Assembly: GCA_030693145.1 (NCBI GenBank)
Contig: JAUYBI010000054.1
Coordinates: 1-33,663 of the forward strand
Source: Candidatus Omnitrophota bacterium
Lineage (GTDB): Bacteria; Omnitrophota; Gorgyraeia; Gygaellales; Profunditerraquicolaceae
DNA length: 33,663 bases
Reading direction: 5' to 3'
Position 1 is the stretch's first letter; each line of letters begins with the position of its first letter. The notes under the pieces were generated by a model. The model saw only the letters and a list, made by a program, of their open reading frames with translations. It searched no databases and was not told where the DNA came from. This document shows positions 1-7,116 of this stretch, piece after piece. The translations under genes and the position numbers were made by a program.

Positions 1-36
1 CTGTTGATCGGTAAATCTTTTGTGTAATTGTGCCAT
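1..36 (-). CDS. Transposase N-terminus, partial (runs off the left edge)
   Basis: On the minus strand an ATG at 36-34 opens a frame reading MAQLHKRFTDQQ to the window edge. A strong Shine-Dalgarno, GGAGGT, lies 8 nt upstream (50-45). The short peptide resembles, from memory, the start of helix-turn-helix plus integrase-core transposases, but 12 residues cannot prove this. Support comes from the context: a perfect 16-bp inverted repeat around the start, and a duplicated 19-bp motif upstream that looks like an IS end. It is transcribed away from the ribosomal array. The gene may be intact outside the window. An unrelated DNA-binding protein is the alternative. Confidence 0.5.
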   Translation of the reverse strand, partial: MAQLHKRFTDQQ

Positions 37-72
37 ACTTGTAAACCTCCTTTTTCTTACAAGTATGGCACA
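29..72 (-). promoter_or_regulatory. Hairpin enclosing the Shine-Dalgarno and start codon of the leftward gene
   Basis: Positions 29-44 and 57-72 are perfect 16-bp inverted repeats separated by 12 nt (45-56). In the leftward transcript the loop holds GGAGGT and the 3' arm holds the AUG, so the start codon would be buried in a stem while the Shine-Dalgarno stays in the loop. Stem-loops that lower transposase translation from readthrough mRNA are known for several IS families. Its function here is inferred. Confidence 0.6.
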
Positions 73-125
73 AAAAACAGTGCACTTTTAAATTGTAACT
101 CCCTTTAAAAACAGTGCACTTTTAA
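73..125. repeat. Two direct copies of a 19-bp motif at the IS end
   Basis: A 19-bp sequence with core CAGTGCACTTTTAA occurs at 73-91 and again at 107-125 with no mismatch, 34 bp apart. Its core GTGCAC is itself palindromic. Direct repeats at an element's end upstream of the transposase gene are typical transposase-binding sites, so the IS boundary probably lies just after the outer copy, near 125-130. The other end of the element is outside the window. Confidence 0.55.
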
Positions 126-154
126 TTTGGAGATGACAAACCCAAAAATATAAC

Positions 155-181
155 TTGACAAACATCCTATCTTAGTATAAA
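155..181 (+). promoter_or_regulatory. Candidate sigma-70 promoter P1
   Basis: A perfect -35 box TTGACA lies at 155-160 and a TATAAA -10-like box at 176-181, with a 15-nt spacer that is shorter than the optimum. It lies next to the IS end and could drive the array from about 130 nt upstream of tRNA-Thr. Confidence 0.4.
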
Positions 182-230
182 CTCCTTTACTTAGACAAAT
201 ATCCAATGGTTCAGTAATAAAACTAAAGTA

Positions 231-260
231 TTGATTAGAGAAGAAAGAGTTTTAAATAAT
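231..260 (+). promoter_or_regulatory. Candidate sigma-70 promoter P2 for the tRNA and ribosomal array
   Basis: TTGATT at 231-236 and AATAAT at 255-260 (five of six consensus bases) are separated by 18 nt. Transcription would start near 266-268, about 50 nt before tRNA-Thr. The following G-rich stretch resembles the GC-rich discriminators of stringently controlled stable-RNA promoters. This is prediction by eye only. Confidence 0.4.
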
Positions 261-315
261 TTCTGGGGGGTTGTTTTTTGTTTTATGGCTTGACCGACAA
301 AGCGAATCCATTTCT

Positions 316-388
316 GCTGGAGTAGCTCAGTTGGCAGAGCACGTCCTTGGTAAGGACGGGGTCACGAGTCCGATTCTCGTCTCCAGCT
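316..388 (+). tRNA. tRNA-Thr (anticodon GGT)
   Basis: A full cloverleaf can be drawn. The acceptor stem is GCTGGAG with CTCCAGC (316-322 and 381-387). The anticodon stem is CGTCC with GGACG (342-346 and 354-358), around loop TTGGTAA, which gives anticodon GGT and reads ACC and ACU. The T stem is ACGAG with CTCGT (364-368 and 376-380). The discriminator is T388 and CCA is not encoded. A tRNA-Thr just ahead of secE-nusG is a classic bacterial arrangement; here tuf is not between them. Confidence 0.95.
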
Positions 389-393
389 TAAGT

Positions 394-458
394 GACGCGC
401 GAAGCGCGTCATCCCCACGAAAGTGGGGATCTAAGATTCCCGCTTTCGCGGGAATGAC
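394..458. repeat. Tandem hairpin array after tRNA-Thr (family G)
   Basis: Three perfect hairpins lie nose to tail: GACGCGC with GCGCGTC (394-400 and 404-410), ATCCCCAC with GTGGGGAT around a GAAA tetraloop (411-418 and 423-430), and ATTCCCGC with GCGGGAAT (436-443 and 448-455). GTCAT at 408-412 and ATGAC at 454-458 bracket the last two. There is no U-tract, so this is not an intrinsic terminator. It looks like a dispersed palindromic repeat, and could act in processing between the tRNA and the rpmG message. Confidence 0.6.
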
Positions 459-483
459 GGTATCTCAAGGAGCAGCAACGAGG

Positions 484-505
484 AAGCCTGCCTGACGGCA
501 GGCAG
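484..505. repeat. Palindromic repeat family F, copy 1
   Basis: AAGCCTGCCTGACGGCAGGC and two further bases form a short hairpin (GCCTGC with GCAGGC). Another copy that differs at two loop positions lies at 27730-27751, upstream of rpsM. Both are in short gaps directly ahead of a ribosomal protein gene, here rpmG. Confidence 0.6.
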
Positions 506-526
506 GGATCACAACATTAAATAAAT

Positions 527-676
527 ATGCGTGAAACTATAACTTTAGAGTGCACGGTTTGTAAAAATAGAAATTATACGACGAGTAAAAATAAAAAGTT
601 ACATCAGGATAGGCTGGAGCTGAGTAAGTTCTGTAATTCCTGTCATAAACATACCCCACATAAAGAGATAAAATAA
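527..676 (+). CDS. rpmG: Large ribosomal subunit protein bL33
   Basis: This is a 49-residue basic protein starting MRETITLEC and ending HKEIK, the usual bL33 length. It has two zinc-knuckle pairs, C9-x2-C12 and C36-x2-C39, so it is the zinc-binding (C+) form. It sits between tRNA-Thr and tRNA-Trp, upstream of secE, which is a conserved location for rpmG in many bacteria. There is no clear Shine-Dalgarno; the nearest purine run (AGGGAT, 504-509) belongs to the end of the preceding palindrome and is rather far from the ATG. bL33 sits near the tRNA exit site of the 50S subunit. Confidence 0.95.
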   Translation: MRETITLECTVCKNRNYTTSKNKKLHQDRLELSKFCNSCHKHTPHKEIK

Positions 677-679
677 TTT

Positions 680-750
680 AGGGGCGTCGGTTAATGGCAA
701 ACCAACGGTCTCCAAAACCGTGACTGCAGGTTCAAGTCCTGCCGCTCCTG
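680..750 (+). tRNA. tRNA-Trp (anticodon CCA)
   Basis: The acceptor stem is AGGGGCG with CGCTCCT (680-686 and 743-749), containing one G-U pair. The anticodon stem ACGGT with ACCGT holds loop CTCCAAA, which gives anticodon CCA. The T-arm carries the standard TTCAAGT loop. The discriminator is G750 and CCA is not encoded. It lies 3 nt after the rpmG stop codon and 45 nt before secE, so the tRNA must be cut out of a transcript shared with protein genes. Confidence 0.95.
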
Positions 751-798
751 TGGTTTTGAAAAAGTAAGAGCGGCTTGGCTTAAGGGGATTTTAAGGTG

Positions 799-990
799 AT
801 GAGTATTTTAGCAAAACCAATAAATTTTTTTAAGGAAGTTAGAAGTGAATTAAGCAAAGTCTCCTGGTCAACGCGAAAAGAATTATTGGCCTCTACGGTT
901 TTAGTGATTACGGTTACGGTAATTTTAACAGCTTTTATCGGGATAGTGGATCTGGGTTTATCCAGATTTCTAAGCGTGGTTTTTAAATGA
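799..990 (+). CDS. secE: Preprotein translocase subunit SecE
   Basis: This is a 63-residue short-form SecE with one membrane segment (about residues 30-52). The amphipathic, conserved stretch before it reads FFKEVRSELSKVSWSTRKE and clamps SecY in the membrane. An in-frame GTG directly precedes the ATG (796-798), and AAGGGGA at 782-788 is better spaced for the GTG (8-9 nt) than for the ATG, so a 64-residue product is equally possible. The stop codon overlaps the nusG start (ATGA), which points to translational coupling. Confidence 0.93.
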   Translation: MSILAKPINFFKEVRSELSKVSWSTRKELLASTVLVITVTVILTAFIGIVDLGLSRFLSVVFK

Positions 991-1514
991 AAAATTGGTA
1001 CGTTGTCCATACACAAACCGGCATAGAAGAAAAAGTAAAGAGATCGCTGGATAAGCGGGTTTTAGCGGCAAGTTTACAGGATTTGATTTCCAGCGTGATT
1101 ATCCCTACCGAACAAGTTTCTGAAGTACGGGCTGGAAAAAAGAAGATTACGCAGAGAAAGTTTTTTCCGGGATATTTATTAGTGGAAATGGATTTAAATG
1201 AGCAGACCTATCTTTTTGTTAAGAATTCTCCGGGGGTTACCGGTTTTATCGGATTAGGCAGGAAACCGGTGGCGCTTCCTCAGGAAGAGGTGGAGAGTAT
1301 CCTTAAACGCACCAAAGAAACCGCAGCTAAGCCGTCACCGAAAATAGTTTTTGAAAAGGGTGAACAGGTCAGGGTTAATGAAGGCCCATTCTTGAATTTT
1401 AACGGAACAATTGAAGAAGTATATCCTGAAAAAGGAAAAGTTAAGGTGAGTGTTTCTATTTTTGGCCGTTCTACGCCGGTAGAGTTAGAGTATTGGCAGG
1501 TGGAGAAGGTATAA
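987..1514 (+). CDS. nusG: Transcription antitermination factor NusG
   Basis: The product is 175 residues, the usual NusG size. The NGN domain (about 1-110) starts with KNWYVVHTQ and contains PGYLLVEM at 61-68 and GVTGF at 83-87, the face that binds the RNA polymerase clamp. A linker leads to a KOW domain (about 123-175) with GPF.NF.GTIEEV and a conserved FGR. NusG raises elongation processivity and couples RNA polymerase to the ribosome through S10, which is encoded further along this array. It overlaps secE by 4 nt and is 2 nt from rplK. Confidence 0.97.
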   Translation: MKNWYVVHTQTGIEEKVKRSLDKRVLAASLQDLISSVIIPTEQVSEVRAGKKKITQRKFFPGYLLVEMDLNEQTYLFVKNSPGVTGFIGLGRKPVALPQEEVESILKRTKETAAKPSPKIVFEKGEQVRVNEGPFLNFNGTIEEVYPEKGKVKVSVSIFGRSTPVELEYWQVEKV

Positions 1515-1516
1515 CC

Positions 1517-1942
1517 ATGGCAAAGGCAATCAAGGCACAAATTAAGTTGCACGTTCCGGCAGCACAGGCCAATCCGGCTCCTCCAGTAGGCCCGGCATTA
1601 GGCCAGCATGGCGTAAACATTATGCAGTTCTGCAAGCAGTTTAATGAACAGACTAAAGGCAGGGACGGGTTAATTCTGCCGGTAGTGATCAGTGTTTTTG
1701 AAGATAGGTCATTTACCTTTATTATAAAGAGCCCTCCATCATCTATTTTATTGAAGAGGGCAGCGAATCTGGCCAAGGCTTCGGGGATTAGCGGTAAAGA
1801 GACTATTGGTAAAGTGACTAAAAAGCAGGTTGAGGAGATTGCCAAACTTAAGCTGCCGGATTTAAATACTAATAATATACAGCAGGCAATCAAGACTATT
1901 GCCGGCACTGCCCGCAGTATGGGTATTGCCATTGAAGGATAA
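1517..1942 (+). CDS. rplK: Large ribosomal subunit protein uL11
   Basis: The product has 141 residues, exactly the usual length, from [16 protein letters not shown]. The proline-rich linker [20 protein letters not shown] (residues 19-38) is the conserved thiostrepton-site region at the GTPase-associated centre. I chose the ATG at 1517 because an upstream in-frame ATG at 1493 lies inside nusG and would add eight unconserved residues. GGAG at 1502-1505 and AAGG at 1506-1509 serve as Shine-Dalgarno. rplA follows after 3 nt. Confidence 0.97.
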   Translation: MAKAIKAQIKLHVPAAQANPAPPVGPALGQHGVNIMQFCKQFNEQTKGRDGLILPVVISVFEDRSFTFIIKSPPSSILLKRAANLAKASGISGKETIGKVTKKQVEEIAKLKLPDLNTNNIQQAIKTIAGTARSMGIAIEG

Positions 1943-1945
1943 AAT

Positions 1946-2626
1946 ATGAAAACGCAAAGCAAGAGATATAAAGAATCCGCTAAGCAGGTTGGGCCGGATA
2001 AGTTCTATCAATTGAAAGAAGCAGTAGCGATATTGAAAAAGCTGCCTAAGCCGAAATTTGACGGTTCAGTTGATTTGCATTTTAATTTGAGCGTGGATAC
2101 TAAAAAAAGCGATCAGATGGTCCGGGGTACAGTTGTGCTTCCCCATGGAACAGGGAAAAAAGTGCGGGTAGCAGTATTTTGTAAAGGGGAACATGAACGC
2201 CAGGCAAGAGAAGCCAAGGCGGATTATGTGGGGGCTCAGGAGTTAATGGATAAGGTTGCCGCCGGATTTCTTGATTTTGATTGTGCTATCGCTACCCCCG
2301 AAATGATGAAAGACTTAAGTAAATTAGGCAAAGTGTTAGGGCCGCGCGGTTTAATGCCTAGCCCTAAGACCGGTACCGTGACTAATGATATTTCCAAAGC
2401 TATCGAAGACGTAAGAAAAGGGAAGGTTGAATTTCGCGTGGATAAGCAGGGAGGGATGCATTTATCTGTGGGCAAAATTTCATTTGCTGAGGATCAGATA
2501 AATGATAATGCCTCTAAAGTTATTGAAGCGGTCAATGAGTCCAGGCCGGCATCGGTAAAAGGTAAATTTGTGAAAAGTTTAAGTATAGCCGCTTCCATGA
2601 ACCCGGGATTAAAGATTATTTGCTAA
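1946..2626 (+). CDS. rplA: Large ribosomal subunit protein uL1
   Basis: The 226-residue protein has the L1 signature [18 protein letters not shown] near residues 61-78 and the [12 protein letters not shown] motif near 136-147. uL1 forms the mobile L1 stalk and helps release E-site tRNA. In many bacteria it also represses its own operon by binding the leader RNA. No leader of that type can be recognised here, because rplK and rplA are only 3 nt apart. rplJ begins 1 nt after the stop codon. Confidence 0.97.
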   Translation: MKTQSKRYKESAKQVGPDKFYQLKEAVAILKKLPKPKFDGSVDLHFNLSVDTKKSDQMVRGTVVLPHGTGKKVRVAVFCKGEHERQAREAKADYVGAQELMDKVAAGFLDFDCAIATPEMMKDLSKLGKVLGPRGLMPSPKTGTVTNDISKAIEDVRKGKVEFRVDKQGGMHLSVGKISFAEDQINDNASKVIEAVNESRPASVKGKFVKSLSIAASMNPGLKIIC

Positions 2627-2627
2627 A

Positions 2628-3158
2628 ATGAAAAAAATCGGTCAATTAGTTAAGGAAACCTCAGAGAGCCGTATCAAGGACAGCTTTAAAGCATCTTTAG
2701 GCTTAATTATCGTAAAATACTCCGGAGTATCCAGCCCCGATATGAGCGCTTTAAGAAAGACGCTCAAAGGCTCTGACGCTGATCTTTTTGTAGTTAAAAA
2801 TAGCATTGCCCGAAGGGCAATGAAGGAGTTGGGCCTGGAGAACTTAATTCCGTCTATCCAGTCGCCTTGCGGGATGATCTTTTTTAAGGATGAACCGGTG
2901 GATATCTCCAGGATATTATGCGCTTTCCGTAAAGAACATGAAAAACTGATATTAGAGGGTGGATTATTACAGGATAAACTATTAACTTTAAAAGATATTG
3001 AATTGATGAGCAAATTGCCTTCTAAGGATGCGCTGAGGGGCAAGCTGGTGGTGGTATTAAATGCTCCGATTTTAAAGTTAGTTTTTGTTTTGAATCAATC
3101 TTTGAAAAAGTTCGTGTATTGTTTAGATCAAATCAAGCAGAAAAAGTCAGTTAACTAA
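2628..3158 (+). CDS. rplJ: Large ribosomal subunit protein uL10
   Basis: This 176-residue protein is the base of the L12 stalk. The N-terminal domain binds 23S rRNA ([22 protein letters not shown], then [15 protein letters not shown]), and the C-terminal helix carries the L12 dimers. It starts 1 nt after rplA, so the autoregulatory L10 leader known upstream of rplJ in enterobacteria has no room here. Instead a 116-nt gap filled with repeats separates it from rplL, which could allow separate control of L12. Confidence 0.96.
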   Translation: MKKIGQLVKETSESRIKDSFKASLGLIIVKYSGVSSPDMSALRKTLKGSDADLFVVKNSIARRAMKELGLENLIPSIQSPCGMIFFKDEPVDISRILCAFRKEHEKLILEGGLLQDKLLTLKDIELMSKLPSKDALRGKLVVVLNAPILKLVFVLNQSLKKFVYCLDQIKQKKSVN

Positions 3159-3198
3159 TAAAGACACCCGGTGCTAATTGGAATTGCGCCGGTGTTGT
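3157..3198 (+). repeat. Hairpin repeat family A, copy 1 (upstream of rplL)
   Basis: These 42 nt match 11637-11678 (upstream of rpsG) at 37 of 42 positions. The core folds as CACCCGGTGC with GCGCCGGTG, a 9-bp stem with one bulged C and a G-U pair. It begins within the rplJ stop codon. There is no U-tract, so it does not look like a terminator. Both known copies precede a ribosomal protein gene. Confidence 0.65.
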
Positions 3199-3204
3199 AA
3201 TCGC

Positions 3205-3269
3205 TCCCCCTCGCAGGGGCTCGGGGTCATTTTTCCCCTGGCGCCGGAGGCTGGGGAAAAATGAGGAGG
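3205..3269 (+). repeat. Palindromic repeat family C, copy 1; supplies the rplL Shine-Dalgarno
   Basis: A 65-nt element almost identical to those at 28189-28251 and 33463-33527. Its centre is a perfect 12-bp stem, TCATTTTTCCCC (3227-3238) with GGGGAAAAATGA (3253-3264), around a 14-nt GC-rich loop. GGAGG follows at once (3265-3269), 5 nt before the rplL ATG. The Shine-Dalgarno is therefore part of the repeat and sits just outside the hairpin. Confidence 0.75.
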
Positions 3270-3274
3270 AAGAA

Positions 3275-3661
3275 ATGGCAACTGAAAAATTGGAAGATTT
3301 AATTAAATCTATCGAGACGATGAGCGTGATGGAACTCGCCGATCTAGTTAAAGCTTTGGAAGAGAAGTTTGGGGTTAGTGCGAATATGCCGATGATGGCT
3401 GCTCCTGGTGCTGCCGGTGGTGCTGCTGCGCCTGCCGCGGTTGAAGAGAAAAGCGCCTTTACGGTAATGTTGGTTAGTTGCGGCGCAAATAAAATCGCGG
3501 TGATTAAAGAAGTGCGTACAATTACTAATTTAGGTTTGAAAGAAGCCAAAGATTTAGTGGATGCTGCTCCTAAAGCGATTAAAGAAGGCGTAAGTAAAGA
3601 CGAAGCTGCGGAAATAAAAAAGAAATTAGAAGCAGCGGGCGCAACCGTAGAATTGAAATAA
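3275..3661 (+). CDS. rplL: Large ribosomal subunit protein bL12 (L7/L12)
   Basis: The 128-residue acidic protein has an N-terminal dimerisation helix region (about 1-34), an alanine- and glycine-rich hinge (about 40-55), and a C-terminal factor-binding domain with [13 protein letters not shown] and the helix [15 protein letters not shown]. It recruits EF-G, EF-Tu and IF2 to the ribosome and is present in several copies, so it must be made in excess over L10. The ATG follows a strong GGAGG that belongs to a family C repeat. This is one plausible way to raise its expression relative to rplJ. Confidence 0.97.
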   Translation: MATEKLEDLIKSIETMSVMELADLVKALEEKFGVSANMPMMAAPGAAGGAAAPAAVEEKSAFTVMLVSCGANKIAVIKEVRTITNLGLKEAKDLVDAAPKAIKEGVSKDEAAEIKKKLEAAGATVELK

Positions 3662-3711
3662 GTTTAAGCAATTTTAATTAAATAAAAGGCTTTAGTTTAG
3701 CCATCAAGGAT

Positions 3712-6700
3712 ATGATAAAACGAAAGAATTTTGCCAAGATCAAAGAAGTTTATGAGCTGCCCGACCTTTTAGATGTTCAGTTGGATACTTATCGTGAATT
3801 TCTGCAGATGGATGTACCCGTAGGAGAAAAGAAGAACCAAGGGTTACAGGAAGTTTTTGATGAAATCTTTCCGATAGAAAATTCTGACCGTTCTGTAAAG
3901 CTGGAGTTCATTAGCTATTCTTTAGGTAAGCCCAAATATACCATGGGTGAATCCAAGAATCGTTCATTAACTTACGCTGCTCCATTAAAAGTAAAATTTC
4001 GCTTAACTACTCCTCATGAAACAAAAGAGCAGGATGCTTATTTTGGCGAAATTCCTTTAATGACTGAAACCGGAACGTTTATTGTTAACGGTGATGAGCG
4101 GGTAGTGGTTAGCCAGCTGCAGCGTTCTCCGGGAGTATCTTTTGAAGAAGAGCTGCATCCCACCGGAAAGAAAATATTTTATGGCCGGGTTATTCCTTAC
4201 CGGGGTGCCTGGTTGGAATTTAAGTATGACCTCACGGAAACAGTTACCGCTTATGTGGATCGGCGCAGAAATTTTCCCGCAACCCAGATTTTAAGGATCC
4301 TGGGTTTTTCCGAAGACAGCCAGATATTTGCTGCTTTTGGTAAAGAGCATCCTGAAATAATCAACACCTTAAAGAAAGATTATACTAAAAATAAAGAGGA
4401 AGCTTATCTTGATTTTTACCGCAAAATGCGCCCCACTGAGCCGGTAACTAAAGAGGCAGCCGAAGGCTTGTTTTATAGATTATTTTTTGATCCCGCCCGT
4501 TATGATTTAGAACGCGCGGGACGTTTTATTTTAAATCGTAAATTAGGCATGGATGTATCTTTAGAGAAGAGGATATTGGATTCGGATACCGTAATTAAAG
4601 TAATTGAGTACTTGATTAAGTTAAATGCCGGCACAGGTAAAATTGATGACATTGACCATTTAGGAAATCGCCGCGTAAAAAGTGTCGGGGAATTAGTGCA
4701 AAATCAAGTGCGCATCGGCCTTTCCCGGGTTGAACGTTCAATTAAAGAAAGATTAAGTATTCTCGGTGAGTTTGATAATTTAAATGTGCATTATTTGATT
4801 AATTCCAAACTCCTGAGTAACCAGATCCGCGATTTCTTCGGGCGCAGCCAGTTATCCCAGTTTATGGATCAGATTAATCCTTTGGCGGAAATGACGCATA
4901 AACGCCGTTTGAGTGCTTTGGGCCCGGGAGGGCTCTCGCGCGAAAGAGCGGGGTTTGAAGTCAGGGATATCCATCCTTCGCATTATGGAAGAGTCTGTCC
5001 TATCGAGACACCTGAAGGGCCGAATATCGGCTTGATTGCTTCTTTAAGTTGTTTTGCGCGTATTAACGCTTTAGGGTTGATTGAGACTCCTTATCGTAAA
5101 GTAGAAGACGGACGAGTGACTAAAAAGTTTGAATATTTAACTGCTGATATCGAGGAAGATAAATATATCGCTCAGGCTGATGTTCCGCTGGACAGCGAGG
5201 GCTGTTTTGTGGATAAATTTGTTACCTGCCGTTATAAAGATGATTTTCCCAAGGTACCGGCTAAAGATGTGCAGTATATGGATGTTTCCGCGAAGCAGCT
5301 GGTTTCCGTTGCCGCCTCATTGATTCCTTTCTTAGAGCATGATGATGCCAATCGCGCCTTGATGGGCTCAAACATGCAGAGACAGGCTGTTCCTTTAATG
5401 ATTACTGAAGCTCCTTTGGTCGGTACGGATATGGAAGGCAAAGTAGCGCAAGATTCCGGAACAGTGGTTATGGCGGAAGCCGGCGGAAAAGTAACGAGTG
5501 TGGATGCCGCGGCAATTACTATCGGTAAGAAAATTTATCACTTAAAGAAATTTTTACGCACCAATGCCGATACTTCCATAAATCAAAGGCCGTTAGTAAA
5601 ATTAGGCGATACGGTGGAAGTTAATCAGCCGATTGCTGATGGCATTGCGACTAAAGAAGGTGAATTGGCTTTAGGCAAGAATGTGCTGGTGGCTTTGATG
5701 CCCTGGAGAGGTTATAATTTCGAAGATGCTATTTTGATTAGCGAAAGATTGATTAAGATCGATGCTTTCACTTCTATTCATATCGAGGAATTTGATATTG
5801 AAGCTGCCGAAACCAGATTGGGAAATGAAGAGATTACCCGTGATATTCCCAATGTCAGCGAGGAGGCTTTAAGTAACCTGGATGAGGAAGGGATTATTCG
5901 CGTGGGCGCGGAGGTTGCCGCCGGAGATATTCTCGTCGGTAAAATTACGCCCAAGACGGATTCTGAACCTAGCCCCGAAGAACGATTATTAAGGGCGATA
6001 TTCGGAGAGAAAGCCGGGGATGTGCGCGATACTTCTTTGATTGTTCCTCCGGGGGTTGAGGGGGTAGTCATTGATGTGCATGTTTTTCAGCGCAAGGACC
6101 GTGGCCGGAAGACCAAAGAAGAAAAAACTAAAGAGTTAGCCAAAATCCGGGAATTAAAAGCTTATTACAAACAAGAGATCGAGTTTTTACAAACGGAGAA
6201 AACTTTACGTTTATCCCAGATGTTAGGGTGTGACAAGAAAAAAGTTGAGAAGTTTGATTTTAGTGAAAATGAAGAGGCAAAGATCTTAGCGGCTTCTTTT
6301 GATGAGCAGATGCAGGAACTGTTGGCTGAAGAGGAGCAGGAGATCGAGAAGGTGCGCCGCGGTGATGAGTTACCTACGGGCATCTTAAAGAGAGTTGTGG
6401 TTTATGTGGCTACCAAACGTAAGCTTTCTGAAGGTGATAAGCTTGCCGGCCGCCATGGTAATAAAGGCGTGGTTGCCAGGATTATTCCTGAAGAAAATAT
6501 GCCCTATATGCCGGATGGCACGCCGGTAGATGTAGTTTTAAACCCGTTAGGTGTGCCTTCGCGTATGAATGTCGGCCAGATTTTGGAATGCCATTTGGGT
6601 TGGGCAGCCAAAGCTTTAGATATGCATGTCAGCTGTCCGGTGTTTGATGGGGCTAAAGAAGCTGAAATTAAGGAGTTACTTAAGAAAGCAGGTTTGCCGG

Positions 6701-7116
6701 AAGACGGTAAGATTACCCTTTATGATGGTTACAGCGGTGAGCCTTTTGATCAGAGAGTAACCGTAGGGTATATGTATATTTTAAAACTCATCCATTTAGT
6801 TGATGAGAAGATTCATGCCCGTTCTATCGGGCCTTATTCCCTGGTTACGCAACAGCCGTTAGGCGGTAAAGCGCAATTTGGCGGCCAGAGATTAGGTGAA
6901 ATGGAAGTCTGGGCGTTGGAGGCATATGGGGCGGCTTTTACTTTACAGGAAATGCTTACGGTGAAGAGTGATGATGTCAGCGGCAGAACGCGTATTTATG
7001 AAGCGATTGTTAAGGGTGAGCAGCGCTTAACCCATGGAACTCCGGAGTCATTTAATGTTTTAATCAAAGAGTTACAAGGCCTATGCCTTGATATCAGGAC
7101 AGAAAAGGTTAAATAA
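3712..7116 (+). CDS. rpoB: DNA-directed RNA polymerase subunit beta
   Basis: The 1134-residue product is a compact bacterial beta subunit. The rifampicin pocket reads [20 protein letters not shown], with D386, H396 and S401 matching the drug-sensitive residues D516, H526 and S531 of E. coli. It is followed by [16 protein letters not shown]. The C-terminal DNA and RNA contact motif [20 protein letters not shown] is present near residues 1051-1070. Only 50 nt separate it from rplL, with AAGGA directly before the ATG. The stop overlaps the rpoC start by one base (TAATG). Confidence 0.98.
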   Translation: MIKRKNFAKIKEVYELPDLLDVQLDTYREFLQMDVPVGEKKNQGLQEVFDEIFPIENSDRSVKLEFISYSLGKPKYTMGESKNRSLTYAAPLKVKFRLTTPHETKEQDAYFGEIPLMTETGTFIVNGDERVVVSQLQRSPGVSFEEELHPTGKKIFYGRVIPYRGAWLEFKYDLTETVTAYVDRRRNFPATQILRILGFSEDSQIFAAFGKEHPEIINTLKKDYTKNKEEAYLDFYRKMRPTEPVTKEAAEGLFYRLFFDPARYDLERAGRFILNRKLGMDVSLEKRILDSDTVIKVIEYLIKLNAGTGKIDDIDHLGNRRVKSVGELVQNQVRIGLSRVERSIKERLSILGEFDNLNVHYLINSKLLSNQIRDFFGRSQLSQFMDQINPLAEMTHKRRLSALGPGGLSRERAGFEVRDIHPSHYGRVCPIETPEGPNIGLIASLSCFARINALGLIETPYRKVEDGRVTKKFEYLTADIEEDKYIAQADVPLDSEGCFVDKFVTCRYKDDFPKVPAKDVQYMDVSAKQLVSVAASLIPFLEHDDANRALMGSNMQRQAVPLMITEAPLVGTDMEGKVAQDSGTVVMAEAGGKVTSVDAAAITIGKKIYHLKKFLRTNADTSINQRPLVKLGDTVEVNQPIADGIATKEGELALGKNVLVALMPWRGYNFEDAILISERLIKIDAFTSIHIEEFDIEAAETRLGNEEITRDIPNVSEEALSNLDEEGIIRVGAEVAAGDILVGKITPKTDSEPSPEERLLRAIFGEKAGDVRDTSLIVPPGVEGVVIDVHVFQRKDRGRKTKEEKTKELAKIRELKAYYKQEIEFLQTEKTLRLSQMLGCDKKKVEKFDFSENEEAKILAASFDEQMQELLAEEEQEIEKVRRGDELPTGILKRVVVYVATKRKLSEGDKLAGRHGNKGVVARIIPEENMPYMPDGTPVDVVLNPLGVPSRMNVGQILECHLGWAAKALDMHVSCPVFDGAKEAEIKELLKKAGLPEDGKITLYDGYSGEPFDQRVTVGYMYILKLIHLVDEKIHARSIGPYSLVTQQPLGGKAQFGGQRLGEMEVWALEAYGAAFTLQEMLTVKSDDVSGRTRIYEAIVKGEQRLTHGTPESFNVLIKELQGLCLDIRTEKVK

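Larger units (their letters stand above)
126..315. other. Non-coding leader between the IS end and tRNA-Thr
   Basis: I see no supportable gene in these 190 bp. The stretch is AT-rich and holds two candidate plus-strand promoters (155-181 and 231-260). A G-run, GGGGGG, at 265-270 follows the second one. It is the only substantial non-coding DNA upstream of the array and therefore the likely place for its main promoter. Confidence 0.6.

Noticed and set aside
73-125. CRISPR-like direct repeats
   Set aside because: Only two units, with a single spacer and an adjacent IS-like gene; better explained as an IS end.
271-495. Plus-strand ORF of 74 codons over tRNA-Thr
   Set aside because: It contains the whole tRNA and the hairpin array, and the protein has no recognisable features.
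1493-1516. Longer start for rplK
   Set aside because: Lies inside nusG and adds residues not found in uL11; the ATG at 1517 gives the standard 141 residues.
1471-1962. Minus-strand ORF of 163 codons opposite rplK
   Set aside because: It is antisense to a fully conserved uL11 gene and lacks a Shine-Dalgarno or any family motif.
2627-2627. L10 autoregulatory leader upstream of rplJ
   Set aside because: Only one base separates rplA and rplJ, so a leader in the known form cannot be there.
3151-3549. Minus-strand ORF opposite rplL and its repeats
   Set aside because: Shadow of the alanine-rich bL12 frame; it crosses the repeat elements.
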